A DNA stretch of 64,000 bases, taken from the NCBI GenBank assembly GCA_018287875.1, contig JAGVVL010000013.1, forward strand, positions 682,001 to 746,000, in the 5' to 3' direction. The translations under genes and the position numbers were made by a program. The DNA is from Nigrospora sphaerica (taxonomy: Eukaryota; Ascomycota; Sordariomycetes; Amphisphaeriales; Apiosporaceae). The notes beneath the pieces are model-generated. The model did no database searches. It was given only the letters and a program-made list of their open reading frames with translations, and was not told the origin of the DNA. Positions 24,550-33,730 of this stretch are shown piece after piece; position 1 is the first letter of the stretch, and each line of letters starts with the position of its first letter.

Positions 24550-24974
24550 AAAGAATGCGAGGAAGCTCTCCCAGCTATATCGGTTGAACTGGGGTCTTCC
24601 TGATGGAGTTGTGAGACTGCGAAGTTCCTGGAGGAGTGACCCTGGCGGTCTCTGATCCTCTGGCTGCTTCTCGGTTGTCTGGTTTCTGTTGGAGCTTGCT
24701 CGGAAACAGAGGCTCCTGAGCCGGTCTCTTGACCTTCGAGGCTCGTGGTCGGTTCCAGTTCATGGGTGTTAACCACTATGGAACTCCGGACTTCCCAGTC
24801 ATCTTCCGGAGAGACTGGATGTTCAGGCGGAGTAGCGACCTCCCCTGGGTGGTCAGGCAGAGTAGCGATCTCTCCTGGAGTGTCAGGTAAAGACGTGGTC
24901 TCCCTGGTGTGTCGGGAACAGAAGTGATCTTTCCCAGGTCAGGCAGAGACGTGGTCTCCCTGGTGTGTCGCCAG

Positions 24975-25092
24975 TTCTGTGTCGAAGCTCCTCGTACTGA
25001 GGCCGCTCACTGGCATCCAGAAGCTCCTCATGTTGAGGACGCTCGCTGGCTGTACGAAGCTCCTCATGTTGAGGCTGCTTCTCTGGATCTTG
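24975..25092 (-). repeat. Imperfect tandem repeat in the Copia linker
   Basis: About three units of roughly 35 bp sharing GAAGCTCCTCATGTTGAGG on the plus strand lie between integrase and reverse transcriptase. A related GTGGTCTCCCTGGTGTGTCG repeat occurs just to the left (24890-24975). Confidence 0.6.
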
Positions 25093-25137
25093 TGAGGTGC
25101 TCTCATCCAGAGCTTCCTCACCCCCACAGAAGTGGCG

Positions 25138-26610
25138 TCATGACTGCCGGTCTCCTGGGGTTGCGGTGTCACCCTCGGTGTAAGGGGGGCAGGGATCTCT
25201 TCTTTGCTTAGATGAGGGCTCGTGAGGTGGCGTTAAAGACCAAGGTTGGCCACCCTCGGTCTCATCGGCTTCCTCACCCTCCATCTGGCGCGAAGTCGTG
25301 CTTTGATTCCCTGTATCCCACACGTCCAGCATGTTCAACACGAAAGTGGTCTCTGTTTCCTCTTCTTCCCACGTTGAGATGCTCCTAGCAAGGGGCTCTG
25401 CAATCTCAAGGGGTAGAGATCCTTCGTCTTGGGGTGTGTAGAACATGCCTTCATTGAACTGCACGTCGCGTGTGGTGATGACTTTTCTAAGAGCTGGTAT
25501 CCAGATGCGGTAGAGCCTGCTGGCAACATAACCGACTAGATAACCTAGATGAGCTCTCGGTCTGACCTTAAATGTTCTCTTCATTCTACCCAGTGCCCTA
25601 TCTTGATCGAGAGGGTACGCTCTGCAACCGTACGCGAAGATTCCTCCCCAGTTAGGGCGGAGATCCACGGTAAGGGCTTTGGTGATCTCTGGAGCGTACC
25701 ATCGAAAGTACTGGGTGAACCATGCATCCAATCTCTCATTGGGGCTCTTAAACCCGTGGGCTTTTGCTGGGCTCATCCCATGCAGCCATGCTGCCGCTTT
25801 GGTGACCTCTGGCCAGAGATTCTCTGGGAGGTTCGCACCAAGCCTCATTTTTAGGGCTCGATTAATAATCTCTTGCCCTGCTCTCTCGCTTCCACCGTTT
25901 GACTCTGAGGTCTGTGGTGGAGCTAGCTCGAGGTCGATGCCTTCGTCTTTAGCCCACAGAGTGTAGACTGTCTCCCCATGCCTAGAGATCACTGAGGTGT
26001 CGTTATCCGAGCGGATCGTGGTGACATTGAGTCTCCATTTCCTGCGGACCCAGGTTTCGAACCTCTGGAGGGCAGTGAAGACCGTGTCTTGTGTCTTGTC
26101 TCTTAATGGGAAGGCGAAGAGCTTGCCACTGTACTCATCCTTGATCACAAGGAGCCAGTTGGATCTGTCGTGCGCTGGAGGAAAGTCGAAGAGGTCCCAA
26201 GAGATCCTCCAAAAAGGACGTGGAGATCTCTGATCGGAAGCTCCTCTCCAGACCTGTCTCGTGGCGTGTGTAATAGCACACTGTTCGCAGTCGATTCTCT
26301 TCGTGCCTTGGATTTCCACGTTATGAGCGTTCTGCACTAGAGCTCTGAGGTTCTCCGGACCAAGGTGACCTGAACGGAGATGCCAGAGGTGTTCCTCGTC
26401 TTGCCGTGGCTTAAGGTAGTCTCTCGATTTCTTCCAGGCTCTGCGCACTCTTTCTGTGGTGATGACTGGGGCGAGAACAATGCTTGCGAAGCTCACTGAT
26501 GCTATGCTGCGAGACTGGTGGTAGATGGAAACAGACTTGTATTCAAGGAACACTAGGTTATGGCGGCGCTGGAGGTCGGCCACTACCTTGTTCTGGTCCA
26601 TCTTCCCCAA
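25138..26610 (-). CDS. Copia integrase
   Basis: A continuous frame of about 490 codons. The zinc-binding H-H-C-C domain reads LWHLRSGHLG...CEQCAITHATR. The catalytic core has WDLFDFP (Asp), IRSDND (Asp) and TSESNGGSERAGQ (Glu region). The tail (FKVRPRAHLGYLVGY, RDVQFNEG) is typical of Copia integrase C-termini. The frame closes at 25138 within the linker before the reverse transcriptase. Confidence 0.88.
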   Translation of the reverse strand: MGKMDQNKVVADLQRRHNLVFLEYKSVSIYHQSRSIASVSFASIVLAPVITTERVRRAWKKSRDYLKPRQDEEHLWHLRSGHLGPENLRALVQNAHNVEIQGTKRIDCEQCAITHATRQVWRGASDQRSPRPFWRISWDLFDFPPAHDRSNWLLVIKDEYSGKLFAFPLRDKTQDTVFTALQRFETWVRRKWRLNVTTIRSDNDTSVISRHGETVYTLWAKDEGIDLELAPPQTSESNGGSERAGQEIINRALKMRLGANLPENLWPEVTKAAAWLHGMSPAKAHGFKSPNERLDAWFTQYFRWYAPEITKALTVDLRPNWGGIFAYGCRAYPLDQDRALGRMKRTFKVRPRAHLGYLVGYVASRLYRIWIPALRKVITTRDVQFNEGMFYTPQDEGSLPLEIAEPLARSISTWEEEETETTFVLNMLDVWDTGNQSTTSRQMEGEEADETEGGQPWSLTPPHEPSSKQRRDPCPPYTEGDTATPGDRQS

Positions 26611-26938
26611 CGGAGAGTGCAGTCGAGACCACAGTACCAGACGCCATTAGCTCGGAGAGCGGCCTCTGAGATGATGTTGACATGGAAGCCTTCAACCACG
26701 ACGACGTTGGTGAGCATAAGGTCCTCGGTGTTCTTGCCTCTGGATCCATGGAGAACCCCTTAAGCAGTCGCCTCCCAGTGCCGGAGATCGGGAACGAGGT
26801 GGTGCCTGCCTCAATAGTCTCCCCATTAACGCAGGGGGCAAAGGAGCCGCTGATCAGGAGAGACTTGGAGTTAACTAGGTGCCGAGAGCCGCAGTTGTCT
26901 AGGAGTGTGGAGTCTGCGAGCGGATGGCGTGACGCCAT
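26558..26938 (-). pseudogene. Copia protease region, out of frame with integrase
   Basis: The frame shows DSTLLDNCGSRHLVNSKSLL, equivalent to the aspartic protease start of Copia polyproteins, where D-[ST]-G-[CA]-[ST]-x-H is usual. Here the motif reads DNCGSRH, so one residue differs. Downstream the reading must shift frame to enter the integrase. Confidence 0.6.
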
Positions 26939-27164
26939 GGCTGCGTAGATGCCTTGGTTCGAGACCGGCAGTTCGAAAAGACCAGGGTCGATAAGAGCAG
27001 CTGAGAGGGATCCGGGGTAGGCTGAGCTATCGTTGGTGAGGAGCCCCTCCCCTGAAGCTTCTCCCTAAGTGATCGCCACCTGTTATTTGACGTAAGCCTG
27101 TTTCTGATCTTTTCCTGGATCTGTTCGGAGAACGTCGGGTCTGGCTGGTGTTTTAGCGCTCGTT

Positions 27165-28136
27165 TTAGAGTTTCGCATGCCTCTGGAGTCCATTTATGCT
27201 TTCGGTCCAGCGTGGGTAGACAGGGGCACTGGTGTCGATCCTTGTTTCTTCCGGAAGCGTCGGCCTTGGCGTTCCCCTGGGAATCCTTATCGATGGTTGC
27301 GAAGATTCTGGGGTTCCTTTGGTCCCCGGACTTTGGTTTTCCTCGTTGCTCAGTGCAATCGAGAACACCATGCCTATCTGCTCCAGAGTAGGCAGAGTCT
27401 CGTCCATAGCCTGTCGAAATTCGACAGCGCTCAGCTGCTGGGATGCCCAGGTCGGAGAGATCTTTGCCTTGATAGTGTTAAGGAACTCAATGACAGCAAG
27501 GTCTCCCTGGACCTCCGGGATCTTGAAGATCTTCCCTTGGAGATAGGCCTTGTACCAGCGGTCGTACCACGCGGTGGGAGAGACGCTGCCTTTTCTGCCT
27601 TCTTGAAGAACCACCTGATAGTCCCTTCGGACCTGAGTCTCGACAGCTGAGTCCGTTGGCTTGTAGCGTCTTCGAAGGATTCGAACGAGGTCTTGAGCAG
27701 TGTTCTTCTCTAGGAGAACCATCTCAGCCTGGGCTGACTGGAGAATAGTAGGAGTAACAGTGCTGCAGATCCAGTCCCAGATCTTCGCGTAGCGTCCGGC
27801 GAGAACCTGGCTTCGTGCCTCGTGTTGGCGATGCTCGTATCTGGCTTGCTCGAGTTCTCTGGAGATGGCTTCCTCGGAGATCGTCGCTTGCGCTCGCGTA
27901 GTATGACCGGCCTCCGTGGTCTGTCCAGCTTGGACTGCTTGGAGAGTGCGACGGGCCGATTCTCGCGTTGGGACTTGCGAGCTGAGGTTCGGTCTCGTTT
28001 GGTCTGGACCTTCAGGGTCGATGAGGTGCCAGATCTCACGGTTGGTAGCATGGAATTTGAGGGTAGTATACCAAGCTGGAAAGGAGTTCCGGTCCTTCAG
28101 CTTGGTGTCTGACGGGATCGAGTCCTCGGACTGCAT
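27165..28136 (-). CDS. gag: Copia Gag
   Basis: The ATG at 28136 gives MQSEDSIPSDTKLKDRNSF, then the Gag core with FPAWYTTLKFHATNREIWHL and WICSTVTPTILQSAQAEM. An upstream in-frame extension reaches 28244 but covers leader sequence. It is about 323 aa. A clear CCHC knuckle is not visible before the frame closes at 27165; the continuation is in another frame. Confidence 0.75.
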   Translation of the reverse strand: MQSEDSIPSDTKLKDRNSFPAWYTTLKFHATNREIWHLIDPEGPDQTRPNLSSQVPTRESARRTLQAVQAGQTTEAGHTTRAQATISEEAISRELEQARYEHRQHEARSQVLAGRYAKIWDWICSTVTPTILQSAQAEMVLLEKNTAQDLVRILRRRYKPTDSAVETQVRRDYQVVLQEGRKGSVSPTAWYDRWYKAYLQGKIFKIPEVQGDLAVIEFLNTIKAKISPTWASQQLSAVEFRQAMDETLPTLEQIGMVFSIALSNEENQSPGTKGTPESSQPSIRIPRGTPRPTLPEETRIDTSAPVYPRWTESINGLQRHAKL

Positions 28137-28229
28137 CCTGATAATTTTCGAGAGAGAATAACTGGGATAAGAGAGAGAGAGAGAGAGAAAGACCGTCCTG
28201 TGTACGTGATAAAGTGCAGCTTTGCAGCA

Positions 28230-28248
28230 ACGCTCCGGGCTCATAACC
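28230..28248 (-). other. Copia primer binding site, initiator tRNA anticodon-arm type
   Basis: Directly inside the 5' LTR the minus strand reads GGTTATGAGCCCGGAGCG. This is complementary to the CAT anticodon stem-loop of initiator tRNA-Met (GGGCTCATAACC), rather than to its 3' end. Copia-type elements of flies and fungi use such a half-tRNA primer. Confidence 0.7.
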
Positions 28249-28459
28249 TGTCACGCTTGCAGGAGATCGGAGGTATAGGTCAGATAAGGAATGTAGAAGT
28301 CGCCCCGAGCCTTCTAAGTGAGACCCGGACTGAAGACCTGGTTAAATACAGTTAGAGAGAGTGGAGGGCACCCCTTGAAAGCCCTCTAGTCGCTGATTGG
28401 TGAGGTCAGGTGACCTGTAGACCCTGAATCTCTACTTCAGGGGTCGCCTTAGCGCGACA
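28249..28459 (-). repeat. Copia LTR (5' LTR in element orientation)
   Basis: Direct repeat of 22565-22775, followed by GCCTT at 28460-28464. Confidence 0.93.
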
Positions 28460-29901
28460 GCCTTTATATAGCCGGTCTCTATAAGGCTCTCCGCGCTGTA
28501 CTAGGGATAGCCACTATAGCCTTCGCAGACGATACGAACCTCGTGGGCTTCGGCTTAGACCCAGAGCAGACCTGCGAGCGGCTAGAAGCCGCTTATAGGG
28601 TCTGTAAAGAATGGGCAGTCAGCTACAGCATAACCTTTACAGTCCAAAAATATCACCTAGTCCACTTCTCTCGAAGACGGAAAGGTCCGGATATAAAGAC
28701 AACCTTAGAAGGTCACGAAATCGAACTAGAAGACTCCTGCCGCGTCCTTGGCATCCAAGTGGATAGACGTCTCCGCTAGGACGTCTATATCCAGTCGATA
28801 TCGAAGAAGATGGCGACGCAAGTCTACGCTTTAAATCGGATAGCCGGCTCGATATAGGGCGCGTCTCTTTAGCGAGCCCGCCAAGTCTATACAGCCGTCG
28901 TAAGGTCTGCGATAGGCTATGGAGCTTCAAAGTGGCACCGCTAGATCTCGAAAAATAAAGCTAAGGCACTTAACGACGTCCAGACAGAGTGCCTCCGAAA
29001 GGTCACAGGAGCCTTCAAAGCCACGGCCACCGCAGTACTAGAAACGGAAGCTGACGTGTCCCCCTTAGACACGTGGCTCAACAGAAAGGTGGCGGCATCG
29101 GAAGAGAGGCTCCAACAGCCGCGTATCGCATCACTCATCTAAGCGAGATGCAATAGCGCAGCTAAATGGATCCTAACAAGACCGACTCGCCGGCGCAGAC
29201 CGAAAGGCCCCGACGCTCCCGATTGTAAGAGGTGGCTAAACGAATGGCTAGCTAGAGACTCAGCACATAAGGCTGAGGAGAGAGACTGGCTTCAAAGATG
29301 GCAACAAACGCAGAAAAATCGAATAGCACGAGCCCTAGTAGCAACTAAGATACCGTTAGACAAGCACGTCCTTAAGCTCTATAAGGGACTCTATAAAGCC
29401 GAGAGCTCTATCCTTGTTTAAGCGAGGACTAGCAAGATTAGGCTGCGAGACTTCCTTTTTAAGCGTAGGGTCTTAGGCTTCGACAGCCCCTAGTGCATCT
29501 GCGGTTAGGGCAGGGAGACCGTCCGGCATATCCTCGTTTTCTGCCCACGGGAAAGAGAAAGACGAGAGCATCTCGTCTAAGCTCTAAGAGAACCGATAGA
29601 CACGGATAAGATACTCGACACCCCAGGAAAAGCAGGAATTATCGCAAGATAGCTACTCCGCTCGGGCAGGCTGGACATATTCCAGCTAGCGAATCAACTT
29701 ATCAGCTAGGAAGCGGGCGCGCTGAGCCCGATCTCGGTATGGCAGGTCAAAGAGTAGATAGAAGCGGTACGACGCAGCGGAACCTAGGTTTTTCACCCGG
29801 CCGGACGTTAGCCCGGAACGGTTTTCCTAGGCTAAGATGCGCTGGGGGTCCTCATGGCCTAAATAGGTCGCTAGGTGTAAGAATAATAATAATAATAATA
29901 A

Positions 29902-29915
29902 TAATTACCGCGAAG
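29902..29915 (+). repeat. Right target-site duplication of LINE 1
   Basis: Direct repeat of 19138-19151, directly after the (AAT)n tail. Confidence 0.85.
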
Positions 29916-30373
29916 AGTTAAGTGGGACTTTTTCCTACTTTGGCATAGCTCTTGCAAGACTCTCGGATCCCCGTCATTGCTCTAGATCGTAGAGTTTCTC
30001 TTGGTGACGGTCACTCATAGTTGCTAGCGCCGTCGGTGGTTTGTATACTCATTCTCGCAGCCTGCGCGGGTCGGTGTCGCGGACACGACAATTTATGACA
30101 AAGATCCTTTGGGGATGTGCAGACTATAGGTAGTCCTTGCAGAACAGAAGCCGTTTATAGCATGTTCAAGTTGCCGCAAGGCTTTTTTACACCTTTCTCT
30201 GCACCCAAGGAAGCAACCCCTCCAAGGGCTGCAAATGCAAAACAAGCTTTCGTACACGCAGACTCCGTCTTCAATTTCTTTTTGACAGCTAAGAAATTCC
30301 ACAGAATCAAGATGGCGCTACGCGCCCCAGCAGAGAGCAGAAGACACGCCACAGGCACGCAGACCCCACGGGA
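29916..30373. other. Host spacer, no gene seen
   Basis: Lies between LINE 1 and the 3' end of the dehydrogenase-fusion gene. Only short frames are present. Confidence 0.45.
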
Positions 30374-33300
30374 TCAGCCGCGGCCCAGGCGGACATCGAC
30401 GCGGTGCGCACCATAGTGCTTGAGGAAGCGTCCCCAGAGGGGCGCTGACTGGCCGGTCTCAACAACGGCGATGGGCCACAGAACGCGCCCAGCACCGTCC
30501 TCCCAGCCGAGGGGCCTCTCGCCACCGTGGGCCGCCTCGTACTCGGGGGCCGCCGACATGTAGCCCGGGTCGACCGTGTTAATGGCGACGCCGTGGCGGC
30601 GCCACGCCGTCGCCGCCTCCGTCTCGGTCACCATGTTGAGCCCGGCCTTGGACATGTTGGTATGCACGTGCTGGCCGCGCTTGGCCGCGCTCGTCGCCGT
30701 CGCCTCGAAAATACCCTCGCGCGACGACACGTTGACGACGTATCCGTGGGGCTTGCCGTCGCGGCCCGGGGCCCCGGCGGGCCCCAGTGGAACCGGCGGA
30801 AGCAGCTCACGGATCAGGATCAGTGGCACGAACGTGTTGACGCTGTGGGCCGAGATAACGTCCTCGTAGGGGATCTCGGACAGCGACTGCACCCACGACG
30901 ACGGCTCGGCCGGCGCCGAGACCGCCGTGTCAGCTACCCGAGTTGCCTGGGCGCTGGCATGGGCGCCGCCGGGCCCGGTGGGCGGCACGGCCGGCGCGCT
31001 GCTGTTTCCGGGCGTCAGCAGGCGGTCCTCGAGGTCGATGCCCCGTACTCGGGGCGTGTACAGATGGAGTCCCTCGTACCGGGCCAGCGATTGATAGTTG
31101 ATGCCTCGACAGTGCCGCCCGTGCCAGCCGTGGGACGCGTCCATTCCGGTCTTGTATTGAAGTATTTTTTCCCGTGCGACCGCCTTATCCTCCTTCTCAA
31201 GGCTGTCGGTGAGCGTCTGAGCGGCGTTGTTAATGAGAATGTTAAGGTGCCCCGAGTACGGCGACCAGAACCCGGCCGTGATCCTCTTGACGCTCTCTGC
31301 TAGGGCGAACGCGTCGCGTGCACATCGAAAGTCGGCCCCGAGGACAGACAGCCGTCTTAACCACTTGTAGCTGTCCGGCTCGGCTCGGTAGCGTAGTTGG
31401 GCATCTTTCGGGTATCGCGTCGTCGCGATAACATAGGCACCGCAGCGTAGGAGCCGCAACGCCGTGTGGAAACCCAGGTTCACCCGGGCCCCCGTCACCA
31501 GGGCCGTTTTTCCATCCAGGTTCAGCTGCTTTGGCAGCGATAGATTCGAGCCGGCCAGGTTGAACTCGCCGCAGGGCTCGCACATGGACTGGAATGTGGG
31601 GTGAGGCTTGTCGAATATCCGCATACGGCAGATGTAGCAGGTTCGCGGCTTCTGGCCAGGCAGAGTCGGCTTGGATAAGATATATCGGCGTACAGTTTCA
31701 TCCCAACTAGGATCATTGGTCGCTTGTGACGAATTAATGGACGGGACTGCCCTCCCTTCATCGTCGCAGGCTTGTGACTGGACGATAGGCAGGACCCCTG
31801 TCTCTATATCATCGCAAGCCAGCCGCTGGTTATCGGCGTGTTGCTCGACTTCTGGCGGGTTTTGAATGTGGTGTCGAAGCTTCTTAACAAGGTCTTTATA
31901 CATAAGCTTCTGGATGTCATCGTCAAAGCCTGGAAGCAGGTGCTGTGAGATTTCCTTAGCTCGAGGCGAGCCCGCAGCCGGGAGATACAAAGCCAGCAGG
32001 CTAGGTAGTCTGGAGGGGCGTAAGGTGTCGCACTGATCCGAGTCGGCTCGCAACTGCTCCGCGACGATATCCGCCGCCTCGTTCGTAGCAAATATCTTGT
32101 AGTCTTCCTGACTTAAGAGCGCCCGCAAAGCCGGCTTCCTGGGCACAGCCCCCATGGAAGGCTCCGTGGCCCCCGCCTGCTGAAGCGCGTGAACGTCGAT
32201 GCCGAGGGTAGAAGCTTTGGCCTCGGCCCATTCCACACAGCGGCAAAGGGACTCAAGCCAGTCGAGCTCGGCAAGAGGGTGAGGCGCCATGGGTCTCTTG
32301 CAGAGAGGCTTCCGCCCTTTTTTCTTTCCGGTCACGCCGAGGCCAAACATGAGAGGAGGCACGCGTATGTGGCCCTCCGATCTATAGTCAAGATAGCGGA
32401 TGGTTAGGGCTGGTCCGCAGGTGACCCTACGGAGGACGCCTGGAAAGTCGTAGCTGTGGATGAACTCCAGACCGTCGATAGAGCGCTGGAGGTCGGGAAT
32501 CAGTGTGCGTGGATACACCTCTGAGGCCAGGTCCCCGTGGCCCACAGGGATCACATGCTTTTCGACCATAGCCCGGAAGAGGCGAAGACACCAGTTAAAA
32601 GGAATCAGGTCTGGGTGAGGGTACCGGAACCGGTACCACCAGACCCGTTCATGTGGCTGCGGCAAACTGTAGGCGTTAGACGCCGGCATCAGAGCTCCCG
32701 CAAGCAGCTGCTGAGCGTCCTGCCGCAGCCGGCGCGCGATATGATCCGATTTCGCCGTCAGGCTTTGTGGAGCGAAGGGCCTCTTGAGCATCCCAGGGTA
32801 ACGTTCGTACAGATCGGCAAGGCGGATCAACTCGGTCCCCCTGGCCTGACGTAGAGACGCGGCCGCCGCGAGGAGGGTCGGGTAGGAGTGGAGGGCCTGA
32901 TCCGCCGTCCAGGCATGGTTGCGTAACATTTCCACAAGCTCGCTCACCGTGCGACCGTCTGCTTGCTGCCGTAGACTTTCGTCCCACGGCCTGACTTCTA
33001 CCTCGGCCGAGCCCGGAGTGGCACCAGACGGCACCATCCAAATCCCGGCGACGTTGCTGGGGAGAAACATGCAGAGCGCCGAAAATTCCGCGGAGGTACG
33101 GTCAGCTAAGAAACAGTCGTTAAATAGGCCGGTAAAGCTGGCCTTCAGCCGTCTACAAAAGTCGGCTCCCTCGTGTGCCTGGATCGATCGGCCCGTAACC
33201 TCTAAATAGGCGAGTCTTCTCCGCATGGCTTTTTCAAAGTATCCAGTCTCCTTCGCATTCAGAGCATCCTTGTCGCGTGTATTCCACGCCAGGTGGTTGA

Positions 33301-33601
33301 CGGCGGTGAAAAGCCGTTGGAGCTGCGGAAGCCGGCTGCCCACGACACGGCGGGTCGACTTTGCGGAACCGGTTGAAGAAGCCGGGTCGGCCTCGTCGGC
33401 GTAAATACGAAACAGGCCAGCCCAGGAAACACTGTTTTCGATGGCCCCGAGCAGTAACGGCCCGGCGGTCGGGACGAGGGACAGCTCGAGAAGGCGGTAC
33501 AAAGGCAGGTCTTTGATAAAGCTCTCGATCAGCTCCGGTGGCATCGCAGATATTTTCTCCGCATAGCGCCCGAGGTCAGTTTCAGAGGGTGGCAGCTCCA
33601 T
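30374..33601 (-). CDS. 1075-aa protein: unknown N-half, CxxC pair, C-terminal atypical short-chain dehydrogenase
   Basis: One intronless frame from the ATG at 33601 (MELPPSETDLGRYAEKI). Residues 1-640 have no named domain that I can place; the start (ISAMPPELIESFIKDLPLYR) resembles an F-box helix, as a weak inference. CYICRMRIF (about 653) and CEPCGEF (about 672) form a possible four-cysteine zinc site. Then comes a Rossmann-type SDR domain: KTALVTGARVNLGFHTA (about 700), NNAAQTL (about 791) and VNVSSREG (about 956). The usual YxxxK reads TNMSK (about 980), so the catalytic Tyr position is Thr; PGYMS closes the fold. Some fungal SDR relatives share the HTNM.KA form. Activity is uncertain. Confidence 0.82.
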   Translation of the reverse strand: MELPPSETDLGRYAEKISAMPPELIESFIKDLPLYRLLELSLVPTAGPLLLGAIENSVSWAGLFRIYADEADPASSTGSAKSTRRVVGSRLPQLQRLFTAVNHLAWNTRDKDALNAKETGYFEKAMRRRLAYLEVTGRSIQAHEGADFCRRLKASFTGLFNDCFLADRTSAEFSALCMFLPSNVAGIWMVPSGATPGSAEVEVRPWDESLRQQADGRTVSELVEMLRNHAWTADQALHSYPTLLAAAASLRQARGTELIRLADLYERYPGMLKRPFAPQSLTAKSDHIARRLRQDAQQLLAGALMPASNAYSLPQPHERVWWYRFRYPHPDLIPFNWCLRLFRAMVEKHVIPVGHGDLASEVYPRTLIPDLQRSIDGLEFIHSYDFPGVLRRVTCGPALTIRYLDYRSEGHIRVPPLMFGLGVTGKKKGRKPLCKRPMAPHPLAELDWLESLCRCVEWAEAKASTLGIDVHALQQAGATEPSMGAVPRKPALRALLSQEDYKIFATNEAADIVAEQLRADSDQCDTLRPSRLPSLLALYLPAAGSPRAKEISQHLLPGFDDDIQKLMYKDLVKKLRHHIQNPPEVEQHADNQRLACDDIETGVLPIVQSQACDDEGRAVPSINSSQATNDPSWDETVRRYILSKPTLPGQKPRTCYICRMRIFDKPHPTFQSMCEPCGEFNLAGSNLSLPKQLNLDGKTALVTGARVNLGFHTALRLLRCGAYVIATTRYPKDAQLRYRAEPDSYKWLRRLSVLGADFRCARDAFALAESVKRITAGFWSPYSGHLNILINNAAQTLTDSLEKEDKAVAREKILQYKTGMDASHGWHGRHCRGINYQSLARYEGLHLYTPRVRGIDLEDRLLTPGNSSAPAVPPTGPGGAHASAQATRVADTAVSAPAEPSSWVQSLSEIPYEDVISAHSVNTFVPLILIRELLPPVPLGPAGAPGRDGKPHGYVVNVSSREGIFEATATSAAKRGQHVHTNMSKAGLNMVTETEAATAWRRHGVAINTVDPGYMSAAPEYEAAHGGERPLGWEDGAGRVLWPIAVVETGQSAPLWGRFLKHYGAHRVDVRLGRG

Positions 33602-33730
33602 AATGAGGGGGCTCAACGATGATGGGTATGTCCTGATGACGAGTATGTGCCGATGAGGATGTGAAGCATGGAGTTAAAGTGATGTGTGCACAGTAAACGG
33701 AGGCGCGGGGTGAGAGGGACAGCAGATTTA

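Larger units (their letters stand above)
22565..28459 (-). mobile_element. Ty1/Copia LTR retrotransposon, 5.9 kb, minus orientation
   Basis: It has two 211-bp LTRs, identical as far as I can read them, flanked by the 5-bp duplication GCCTT on both sides. Coding order on the minus strand is gag, protease, integrase, reverse transcriptase, RNase H, which is the Copia order. It interrupts the reverse transcriptase of LINE 1. Codons are almost free of RIP-type stops, unlike the host LINE, but several frame breaks are present. Confidence 0.95.
20621..29800 (+). pseudogene. LINE 1 ORF2 (endonuclease - reverse transcriptase), interrupted by Copia
   Basis: The frame opens MTALRILYWNTQKS at 20621, the usual beginning of an APE-type endonuclease. 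EPW (its Gln turned into a stop), VLVGDFNVHHPVWGG and KSDHLP are visible endonuclease motifs. The reverse transcriptase begins near 21900 (VQDVLSKAGQWKAPGLDQLP) and reaches GSPLSPILFCL at 22564, where Copia enters. It resumes at 28465 with the catalytic box FADDTNLVGFG at 28522 intact. A zinc-like HILVFCPRERE motif lies near 29530. The stops are mostly TAG/TAA at Gln/Trp positions. Confidence 0.85.
19152..29901 (+). mobile_element. Tad-like LINE retrotransposon 1, split by a Copia insertion
   Basis: The element is bounded by a 14-bp target duplication TAATTACCGCGAAG at 19138-19151 and 29902-29915, and ends in an (AAT)n tail from about 29881. Removing the Copia element leaves about 4.85 kb. 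It carries ORF1 (19266 onward) and ORF2 (20621 onward; endonuclease, reverse transcriptase and a C-terminal zinc-like motif). The frames are riddled with TAG/TAA stops at Gln/Trp codons. It is a different family from the LINE copies at 40310 and 54005. Confidence 0.9.

Noticed and set aside
30527..31303. 258-codon plus-strand frame
   Set aside because: Antisense to the dehydrogenase domain; explained by codon bias.
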